Positions 12,001 to 24,000 of a DNA stretch of 64,000 nucleotides are shown one piece after another. The notes below the pieces were generated by a model, which had not been told where the DNA came from, ran no database searches, and worked only from the letters and a program-made list of their open reading frames with translations. Position 1 is the stretch's first letter. The number at the start of each line of letters is the position of its first letter. The DNA comes from Phoronis australis (Eukaryota; Phoronida; Phoronidae), in the NCBI GenBank assembly GCA_002633005.1, contig NMRA01000190.1, positions 91,625 through 155,624 of the forward strand, written 5' to 3'. A program made the translations under genes and the position numbers.

Positions 12001-15000
12001 GCACGTCTGAACTCATTACTTTCTGAAGATTCTCCCTCCAAGCAACCACAAATCTCTTCTCATTTTGCAGAAAAGGCTCTAACATAAAGTAATTTTCAGT
12101 AAACTACTGAGCATGGATCAGACACGATTATCAGCAATTTGTAATAGAACAGAAACCACAATACAAACCTCAAGTTTTTTCTCTAAAACAAGATACTCCA
12201 GGTATGCTACCACAGCCTTGGGGAACCTATGCAGATAGTCAACTATAGTATCCGTTCTCATGCGTTCAGACACAGCTTCCTCAGCAGGGCGGCATGTGAA
12301 GATCTGCAAAGGAAAGCAACAATAACGGTTACCGTATTTGACAAGTCGAGCTCTTATGCTCAAATGAGGGCGCAGTTTTTGCGCATGCAGCAATCTCTTA
12401 AATAGGCCAGCCTTTTGCATGAATCTTTAAAGATTAGAACATGCAAACGACCATTCGAGTTCAATCCAAGTGATACCACCTAAACCATATAGTTTTGTTG
12501 AATCAACAGGCTGAACCCAACGGGCAATGCCATATCTTTGCTTTCACTACATTTCACACTGTGTGCTTATTTGGGCTTTTTAAAGGTTATTTTGAGGTCT
12601 TTGTTTTTGATTTTTTAGAGCATAGAACACAGTAATTCACCTGTCTTATCCCAACACAACCATACAACATACCACTAGAACGCTGAGCCCTACCTAAAGT
12701 TCATCAGCCAGTTCAACAATGTCACTTATTTGCACATATTAGCAGCAAGATATCTTGGATCACGCAAGAATACAACGAGCAATGTGGCTGTTTTCAGACC
12801 ACTAACTCCATAATTCAACCTTCTGAGAAACCTTCTCATCTCTTTCCATGGTGGTCACTCCACTAGTAACGGCTGGTATGCTCGACTGTTTACACAGGAA
12901 ACATCTAGCAGTATTTGGTATTAACTAACATGATTTAGAGTGACCAGGCCAAAGAATCCTTCTCAACTGCCCCCAACCTTACTTTCACAGCCAGCTCTTC
13001 ATCTTTCTGCAGTGCCCAGTCAGCGTACTTCCACACCAAGGAGTGATCATTTAAACTGAGGATAAAACCCGATACTGTATTGAAAGCACGTCATAGATTT
13101 CACATTTTAAAGCTGTATTTCACCTTCTATAGGCGGCAAAAAACAAAAATCGAATTAGGCCTTTGGCCTCATAAAATTGGCTTTACAGTATTCTTTACTG
13201 AGATAGTGTTCTATTTCTATTTACCAACTAGTACATCGAAACCATCAGGGGTCAGAAAACCCTAAAATCGCATTGCTTTTAACTTGATTTGTTAAGGGAA
13301 ATTGAATCCTATCATGGTAAGGAATAATACTCATTCTTGTTGATTCAATTTTCCTTTTTAGCCAGGGTGAAATGCAGCTTTAAACGAACCCAATTAGAAT
13401 ACTACAAAATGATACACTAAATGCATTAAAAATTTACATTTTGTGTTTTACTAAATGCTTCCCAGGTGTCACCACCTTCTCTATTCATTCTACATTGTGT
13501 CCAACTGTAGACTGAAAGCTGGGACTCTTGAAAGAACCGAAGCCTGGACTTGCCCTAAAGACACATTAACCTACTACCTGATGATCACACAACCCCATAT
13601 TGGTGACATTTTGATATTACGAGGTTACACACAGATTTTCCCACTTCCTACAAAATTAATATGAGAGTCCAAGCATTGAGAGATCCCATGAGTCATACTC
13701 AAGTGACTGGTACAATATGCCCCACCTTGCCATCTACATGCAAGCCAGCCTGCAAAGGACGAGTCACATGTCTCACTTTATTCATTCTAAGGGACCCACA
13801 TTGTGCATTTAACTGACAATGCCTTCCACTCCCTGCCAAGAGGCAAGTACGTATTTGTAGGAAAAGTCCCTGCAAGAGACATATCCAGTCACCTGTCAAA
13901 ACTTGATTCAGGTGCAAATTTAGTGCATTCCCAGGGCATTTGTCAGAACATGGTAAAAAAAATATTCCATATTTAAAAACAACTGTCAGTGGTGGTCAAA
14001 CAAACTCACTTTGATAAAATATCGACGACAAGATCCAGACCAGGGAACAGACTGTCCTCCACTTGTCCATCTACGATCCTGTAAAATGAAGGTGACAACA
14101 AGCATCAGTTCTGTAATCTATTGGGTTTATTTACAGTCTGCCTATTTATATCTCAGCATGATTTGTTGAGCGATTTCAACACCGCCTTTTGGGGTCTTTC
14201 AGAGTTCACATACATGATACACATATGGTCGATGATGAGCACTTTTCTGGGACTTTTTTGCATTTTTCCTTCAGGAAAGATGTGGTTTGAATCATGAATA
14301 CTTCCACTGTCAGTCCAGCACTCTAACCACTAGACTACAGTGTCATCCACCTATTTCAAGGCAATAACTTCCACAGGAGAGGTAGCCAGGAGTCAATGCA
14401 TACTAGACTGACTAAGACATTGTCATTCAGCTTCATATATAGAAGGAGTGGCTTAATGACAGTGACTCGGGACAACTGGCAAATCACATTACAACAACAA
14501 GAACAAGAGACATACAGAGCATTGAAATGTGCCCACGAATGCACTCCAAACGGTGTGCTTCTAGAAGTGTTTATTTGGAACATAAAACTGACTACGTCGA
14601 ATCCATCTGAAAACTGGTATGTGTCATCACAGCTATTTATCAAATTTCATAAAGATCCATCAAGGAACTTCTAAGAAAAAGACTGAGGAAAACGAAAAAT
14701 GAAATTGCGACTAGGAGGCTATAGGTGAAAAAACATAACTGCCACTAAGAGGTGCCACAGTAGATGAAATCGTCGGACAATCATCGTCAGACTTCCTCTT
14801 CACATTAGGAATATACATGTCAATTTCCACAGCCATCCTTAGAGTGGCTTGGTTGACAGAGGGGCAGACGCCAAATAACAAGACTCAAAGACAGCAAAAA
14901 TGGCCACTAGGTGGTGCAAAATACCTCAAATTTGTCCCAAAATGGGAGGATAATGTCAGCTTACTAATATATGCCTATTTGCCAAATTTTATGAAAATCC

Positions 15001-18000
15001 GTTGAGGACCTTAATTTGAAGATACAGAGGGGAAATCAAAAAACTAAATTTGCCAGAAGGGTGCACACCGTTAGTAGGATCCATCCGAAAGTCGTCATTT
15101 GTTGTCAAAATCATTTAAATACACTTGCTAAATTTAATAGAGTTCCTGCAGAGGGTTTAGGAGATACAGCCATGGGCGTAAAAAACTGCCATTAGGAGGC
15201 GCTAGAGTTGTCGAGGTCATCGTACAATCATCATCAGCCCTCCTCTTCACATTAGGAACATACATGCCAATTTTCACAATCATCCTTAGAGTGGTTTGCT
15301 TGACAGAGGGGCAGATGACTCGAAAACAGTAAAAATGGCCACTAGGTGGCTCAAAATGCCTCAAAGTCAACTGAAAACCGGACGATAGCATCACCTCACT
15401 AATAGATGCCTATCTGCCACATTTTATGAAAATGCGTTGATAACCTTTGAAAATAAAGGTAAACGAAAAAAAATAAAATTGACACAAGGGAGCACACCGG
15501 TAGTCCCATCCATCCGAAAGTCGTCGTCAACCGTGGACAGCTTCATAGGAACACATCTGCCAAATCTCATCAAGATCCTGTGAGGGTTTAAGGAGATACA
15601 GCAAAAAAGTGTATTTATGATGACATAATCACAACACATGACCTATTTCTGTCCCAGTCATGACTCAAACTTAGGGACAGTCTGCAACAACAAAACCGTC
15701 AACTTTCTCCATAAATAAACTGTCCCGCCTTGTATTACAAGACTCTTGGGAAGAAAACAGTTGGTTTAGTTCCTGTCTCACAGACCCTTGATACAGACTC
15801 ACTCTTACCTCTGCCACACTTGCAAGGCCTGTTCATAGTGTCCCTGAGCCTTGTACATGATGGCCTGACAGTGGTAGTGGTGATACTTGTTCAGCCACGT
15901 CACTGCGTCATGGGGGTCACTTTGGTTGTCATGACTACTGATAAGAGTCACCAGCTGAGGCAAAGACATCTCCGCGTAAAGTTTAAGTAGCGCTGTGTCT
16001 ATCTCCTATAGAACAGACAGGAATAAGTTGATGACAAGCAAGACATGGGGAGGTCAAGTCAAGGTCAGCAATTATTGTTTAAAATATTTTTGGGGGGAAA
16101 GATAAACCATTTCTCAAAAACTACGCAGATCTTGATATCAGAAACCATAATTTGCAAACATCCAAACAGATGTAAACAAACTCATTTACAAGAATTTGTA
16201 ATATGCTCAATTCGTTTTGTGAAATTCTTGTAATGGTGAAGTGTTGCTGATAACAAAATAACGAACAAGTGGTGCAGAATATCTTGGTTTCTCATCCTTC
16301 ATGAATAAACATTTACACCTCAACACCTTCAGGTAGAATGAAATTCTCGCGATCATATCACCTGGTTCTGTAGTGCACAGAAGATGTCATGTCATTTGTG
16401 TGATTTATGTACTAAACATCTCAAGTTAATACAATTTAGTAGTTATAATTTCTTTTGGAATGACAAGAGTTTAACCTTACCACTCTGTGGTCAGCTGAAC
16501 TTCTGTCGTGACGGATGTCTTCGAGATAAGACACTAAAAAGTCCTTGAATTCCTGAACGCACGACTGGTCACCTCTGGATAGTTGATTTATGTCAGCAAT
16601 GTCATGCAAGAGTGGAACTGAGCGGGTGAAATTGGAAACGGTTGGCAAGAGGTGTGGATAAACATTAATGAGCTGAAACAAAATCAATGTTTAGCATTAC
16701 ATATATGCATGAAGCTGCAGAGACAATCCCTGATCTGCATTTGGTCAGTAATATAATCTTTGTTGAAAACTGTCAAACACAAAGTCCAGTTTGTCACTTT
16801 GTGTTAATGAAGGGCTGCTACCAGCCTGCCAGACAAAAAAATTGTTTTTAAAAACAATGTACGCCGTTTTGAAAAACAGCTAATTAAATCATTGTGTTGA
16901 TATCTAGCACTTTGCTGCGCATGGCCAATTTAAAAGATCTTTCGAGCTGTTCACCATTTAGCCGCTAACACGTTGTAGGTAATTAAGGAATTAAAAAGTT
17001 ATGACCTGCTGAACATTTTCAAGTAACAAAACTACATCACCATCAATTCCATATTGTGTGTTAAAAGTGTTTCAACAGCCAAGAATGGCAGACAAGAAAT
17101 GGAAGGAAAGAATCTCAACATTCATAGATCACAGACGACATATTCGCTACTCCAATATTTCTGATGGAATTCCCAGATGAGCCGCCACTCTCTGCCAGTG
17201 CACAACTCATCTACTGGTTAGTGAGCAGACCGCGTACTTGCCAGAAGCAAAACGTGCATCACAACAGGTGCCTCCACTAAATAATGACATCGCGGCCAAT
17301 TGTGTTGGTCGCGGCTTGTTGAGCGCATGATCACAAAGTTTGTTCATTGAGAACGTACAGATTTGGTGGTCCATGTACTACACACAATATAAGCATGACT
17401 TTCATATTTTTCTTCCTGAACACAATTCTACATGCTTGTACCTCTCGGACGTCCACGCTGCCTTCTTTAAACAGACCACGTGCCTTCTCGAACTGACGTT
17501 GAGAAAACTCAATGAAGCCAGCCTGCTGCTGGATTCGTTGGAAAGCCTGAGAGAGGAAAACACAGCATATAAGACCAGCAATACAGTGTACACAGGAGCA
17601 AACTTAACAAAGACCCATCCAGATGCTTATTCCCCTCCACACTTCCACCCCGCTGCAAAATCTTTCCTTTGAATTTAAGCAAATTAGCATTCTTAATTAT
17701 GCATGAAGAAACCATGGACTGAATGGAGTACATAGATTGCCTGAAAATTTATCACAACTAACTTCATTTATGTCAGTTTGCAGTATGTGATTTCCACAAG
17801 ACCAAGTTACTACTGCGAGGGCTTTACATTCTGATTTGCAATTCCGATAGAAAACTTTATTTTTCTATCATTCAGATAAGAAAATTTGGCTGTTTGAACG
17901 TGTGACCAACAAACCACAATCTATTCTTGCTCATGAACTTTTTGCCAAATCTTAGTTCTGGACACAGGAAACAAAACGGGGGCACTTTCAGAGCGCTTTT

Positions 18001-21000
18001 CTCCCCAATTAAACAAAACAGTTACAATTACAAAAATTTACTCGCTCTATCTCATCACATCATATAATCTTTTCAGTGACATAATTAATAAGACATCACT
18101 GTGTTGAAAAAACTTGTTTTAGCGGAGCTCCAATCTAATTTTTTAACAAATATGCAGCTTTCCAGACCCTCTGTTGTGATGAAACACAAAACATTCACCG
18201 TTCCATAAACAGTCAAGTTTCACAAGCTTCCCACTTAAAAAAACATTAGTCGTTATTTCTATTCCCATATACTGGTGCTCCACATGCTATGTAAGTCACT
18301 TTTATTCAACAACGGTAACGTGCCGATTTTTATACAACAAATTTTGGCTAAATCAGACTCAAGTGTCCCATTCCAACTGCATGCAAATATTTGTTTAATC
18401 ATCATCATAACATAAGATGTGGAGACCTACATGTATAATAATTTTTAGTTCAACTGTATGCTGACCTGTTGAGATTTCTCCTTAGTAATGCCAGGTTGCC
18501 GTGCATTCTGCGCCAATTGCAGAGCCTCGCTGACTCTCTTGTCAGCCAACAGGCTCTGAATCTGTTTCTCGATAGCGATTGGTACGAGGGCGTAGATTTC
18601 CCTGCTAGAGCACACAAACAGTTTGCCATCGAAGTCACCCAGCAATATTCCCCCCTGGAAAGGCAATGCCTGCTTCTGTTGTTGATCTAAAATACTAGAA
18701 AGTTGAACATTGTGACAACCTCAAGTGCATAATTACAACTGCTTAGGTCAGACATTGACTTGCAGTTGCTGTGAGTGTTCCTTTCATCAAAAAGTTTTTA
18801 AATAAGACAACTTATCGCTATAGAAATTGCTCCAGTTAATTCTTAGCTTGGCAACAACTGATAAATTGTCATTTTTTTATACCAGGCTCGGTGCTTAAAC
18901 TGACCTTCCGTGATGAGCCAAGTTCCTGTGCCTAGGGCCCATTCCAAGAAACTGACTGAAGTTCATTTTATATTTAGTCAAACTTAAGAGAAAACTTAAG
19001 TCAAACTTAAGATCACTTTCTTGGAACGGAATTAAGTCAAATTGAAGTTTCATCTTAAAATTTTGACTTAAATTTAAGATTTGTCTTAGCTAAGTCAATT
19101 TTCTTGCAACAAGACCCTGGTCTCAAGCCCAAAAATTACCTCTAACCTAAGTAAGGGTCAAGCTGAGACCATCAAATGGTCTAAATCAAAACTGGCTTAA
19201 GTGGGACTTGCACGCTAATTCCTTATCTCTGTGATTGCTCAGCCAAATTAGTTAGACACACAAAATATAGCAATGATGTGAATATTAAGTAGGTTGAAAA
19301 TTGCCAAATGTCTTTAAGAACAAGTTTTGTGGTGAAAATGTTCAGCCACAAATCACTGAATCGTGGGACCAGTAAGTATCGTGAAGGGGTGCTAGGGAAT
19401 AACACTGTATGGTGCGGGCTATGTGAGCTCGCGAGGTACGTCATTAGTGCAAAGGTCACCTATTTTGTTTTCACATTTACAAGTTGTCAATGAATACAAC
19501 TGCACTTTGTTTAGCATAGATTATCTTCAAATAGTGTTGTCATTTAGTTCCTACTATACATTAGCATAGCCATTAGCATGCAGATACATCCTTAAGTTAT
19601 ATTTGACAGTGGGCAGGTTTATTGCACCTTAAACCAATTCCCAGAAAAGTAGGCATAATGAGAAGGTAGCTCATTCACTGAAAAATGAAATACACAATTG
19701 TGAGACAATGGAATAAGAGGTCATTCAGCGGAGGAGAAGGTATCATTGAGGTGCATTCAGTGCTTAACCACTGAGAACCCACTAAAGTACAATAAAGAAA
19801 GCTGTTATGGAATATTCCCTCACTGAATGCAGGTAGGTTTCCAAATGCTATGATTAATATCTTCAAGTAGAGAATATTCCCTGCACTTCATGACCACTCC
19901 CCCATGTAATGTAAGAGTTGAATCATCTGATCATTCATTGATGTCAGGACTACTCTGTGCAATCTGTCCGCGAATCTTTCCAGAATGTAGGAACCAGGCC
20001 TTAGACATGCACCACTCCTGTGATCTGTACCTGTGAACTGTAATAAACTCATCATTCAGTGCCAGGATGTAGGGGTGTGTGTAGCTGACAGACACTAGAT
20101 TTTCACTCCATTGTAATGGCGGTCGCTGTGACACACCTTCAGATGTGACAAACATTCCCAGAGCCGACGGTCCACTCAATAAAAACTCCTCCTGAATATA
20201 AAGAAGAATAGACATACACTCTACTGGCGAACAGTGGCACCATCTATGTTTTGTATGTGACATTAATTATAAGATGCTAAAACATAAACAACATCATAAA
20301 CAAAAACATCAGCTTATTGTAACACTAAATGAAAAAGCAACATGGCTAAAGGAGTACAAGATAAATACACTGTTATACAACTGTGCAGGAAATAAAATTC
20401 AAATAAAACAGAGTTAATCGATATTGTTAAGAAAAGGGGCACTTATTTAGCAGCCTTTTGGTACATCAAAATCAGGTCAAAGTTCGACATTGTCAAGTTA
20501 TTTTTGTTCAATATTTCATCAAAAATTTTTATTAGCCATTGTCAGAAAAAAGAAATCATAAACAAATTCAATTTTCACACAATTATAATCGCTGTCGCTT
20601 CAGTACTGTAACTTTTATAAAACTGCTTGGCAAAAGACTTAACCAGTCTATTATAGAGAACAAACTGACAAATATCTCACATTCAGTAATCGAAGCTAAT
20701 TCTCTGATTATATTAATGTTCTCCAAGATTTCTGTCGTAACTTCTAAAAAAGAAAGATTACTTCCACGGAATTTCCTTATTTTTTGACATTTGTTGATTG
20801 AAAAACCAATTGAATGCTGAGTATGTACCTTATTAATGCGCTTCACAAGAGGCATTGTGTGTTGACATTCGTGCGGGAACAGGTCCTGCATGTGATTTGT
20901 CTCGTAGTTCAAGATCATGCACTGCGATGTCATGGCAACGCAGATGAACTTGCCATCGAACGCCTGCAAATAATCGGTGCCGCTATCGATAAGGCACAAA

Positions 21001-24000
21001 AAATGTCTGTGTGTTCTAAACGCCAGTCCATTTTGAAACATGTTTAGAAGGGACCATGGCATCCATTCTACAATTCAATCCTCCGTACAGTAGAGAGACC
21101 GTGCAAAATCAATGTAGTTTAACTTGCCAAGCCCTCACTGACACATGGTACATATCAAGCAAAAGGATTGCAGTGAAGTCTCACCAGTTTATTGCATAAT
21201 GCGATTGACAGGTGAAATTTTGTTCTCATTTTCTCCTACAAGTAGCATAAAATCACTGCTTTACCATGTCCACATTCTGTACATAAGCTACCACCACAAA
21301 TGTAATTTTAGGCAAACACTTTATAAACAATTCTCATCATTTTTTGATACTTTACAGTAATAAGCTTAAACACTAGCAAATGACCTGTACCAAAGTAATG
21401 TGATAACCACACAGAGATCCGACACATCAGACCTCTGCCAGATCTTTCTGTTCAGTACTAATTGCCTGTTCAAATAACGTCAAGCCAAGCTTACCATGGT
21501 TAGAGGAGTTTCTGGTGTTGACAGCTCCTTAATTAATATCATTCGATCCTCTGTGACTGTGAAGACCTGGAGAGCCTTCTTCTTCAAACCAACACAAATC
21601 TATCATATAAATACATCAGCAAATGAAAAGTGGCAGTCATGGCTGTAGCAGAAACAAGGTGTTGATGTTATGCTGACAAATCGAAATGCAAATTAATTTA
21701 TCAGTAGGCACAAAATGATGTGCTATAAAAATTCAAGAATGCCGATTACATTCAAGATGGTGGAGGTGATTATTTATCTAGAAATTGGCAGTGAAATTGA
21801 CTGAAAATCATAACAACTCGTTCTAAGTAACTTTGTGAAAGGTGCAATTTGAGAAAATATTACAAAGTTAGTACCTAAACACCGATTTACAAGTCAACAA
21901 TGTTTAAGCGACATGTCCTTAGGGCTGTTCCAGCAAAATCTGTATGGGAGGGGGGAAGGCACTTTTATTTCGTACCTACCGCCCGTATTTTTCATTTATT
22001 TCTCCAACCCATGACCCATAATTTTTTAATTATTTTTAATATGTTAAAATATAAAATCCAACACTTGCAAACAAATTGCCTCCAGGAGGACCTGTTAAGA
22101 ACTTAGATGACTGACAGACAAGAACTAGTTGTCTTGTCCAATATTGTCAAAAACTAAAGTAGCCTGTGAGCAATACTTTTGGCAGCCACCAGGTGTCTCT
22201 GTTCACCATGTGTCTATAATTTCAATGAACATTTTTTCATTTATAAGGATCTATGAATCTCAAACTGTCTCCACGAACTCTTCTATACTTCTATGTCAAG
22301 TGAATATTGGAACTTGTTTATCTTACTCCTCATACTTTTTATTTAAAAATCATCAATTTTCTTATATGTGTTAACACCAGTTCAGTGTTGCATAACTTTT
22401 CAATTCAATAGGACTGCAGACGAACAGTTGGCTCAAATCAAGTTGCCCATGACTTGATTAATGGCTTAGTGAACATATTGCACTCTGTTCACTGGCAATA
22501 TGGGCTTTTTTGTATTTGGATAAGTTAGGACAGTTGCATTTTTTTTTGAGTTTTTATGGCTGAAGTAACCAACCTATTAACAGGTCAAAAAATACCACCC
22601 ATTTTTAATGCATCACTTCTTACAGAACGACCACCCATAATTTGAGTTTTTTTCTGAATACCACCACCCATGAATTTTTATTTCTAGTGCCGTCCCCCCC
22701 TCCCACACGGATTTTACTGGAACAGCCCTTAATAAATTATCAATGTCAACTTTAATGCTTTTTTAAAGTCACAAAAAACCCAAGACAATAGAAAATAATC
22801 AATACACAATACCTAAAAGTAGTTTTAAACTAGTGGAGCGCATGGAATATTGACACACTTTGACTAAGGAGACCCACCTCGATACTGAAGGGGTTGTTGC
22901 TCGTTGGGTTTTCATTCAGACAAAACGATACAACACCTTTAACTTTGATGTTCCCTGCTGCTGGCTGTAATTAAATCAAAAAATTTACACAATCAAATTG
23001 TCCTGCTTACCCCAAAAGACACAATTCATGCTTCAGGGACATGAGGAAGTCGCGTGTATTGGCACGAATTTTCTGCACATTTGATCTCAACAAGTTCAAG
23101 GCAAGAACATTTTCTAATAACAACTGACTACTGAGGTCAAGATATTCCCATTAGAATAAAAGTTCAAAGAATAAGAAAAGCGATATCATGCTTTAACACT
23201 AACATTTAACAACCATCAATGAAACTGCTTCTGAAGATACAACATAAGACATTCCATGTAACCAATGACACACAGCTTCTTTTTATATCGCACAATCAAA
23301 CTTATAGGTAAAGATTTTCATTTACTCTCAACACAATCAGGCAGTCTGGCTTGTGAATACTCAGGTTGGTACCTCTCAGAACAATTGTATCTCTGTGGCA
23401 GTACCAGAATAGCATTATTCCTCACAGGCTTTTGGGAAAAACATAGGTTTGACAAAATTATTGCGGTAACATACATACAAAGAAATTGTGTCTGCACTGT
23501 GAGTGCCTTTTTACTGTTTACTTAAACCTAAGTGGTTGTCTTCATAAGCCTGTATTAACCAGAAGTCTATCAACCTGAGAGAGCTCAGAGACTTACCACA
23601 AGAGAATCATACAGATACCTCCAGGTCTATCACCCACATTGATCTCAGTGTGTTATCATCAAGTACCAGGAGCCTTATCCCCAGTCCCCAGATCCATCAC
23701 CTTAAGAGGACTCTGGGTCTTATAACACAGCATCAAGACTTTACTTTCATGTCTTTCATTTTTATAAGGCTCAATGTGTTATAACATAGCATCAAAAGTC
23801 TTACCTCCAAGTCAATCATGTTAAGAGGGCTCAATGTGTTATAACATAGCATCAAAAGTCTTACCTCCAAGTCAATCATGTTAAGAGGGCTCAATGTGTT
23901 ATAACATAGCATCAAAAGTCTTACCTCCAAGTCAATCATGTTAAGAGGGCTCAGTGTGTTATAACATAGCGTCAAAAGTCTTACCTCCAAGTCAATCATG

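Noticed and set aside
14282-14347. Functional tRNA gene
   Set aside because: The A and B boxes are tRNA-like, but the acceptor stem and anticodon arm do not fold convincingly; treated as a SINE head.
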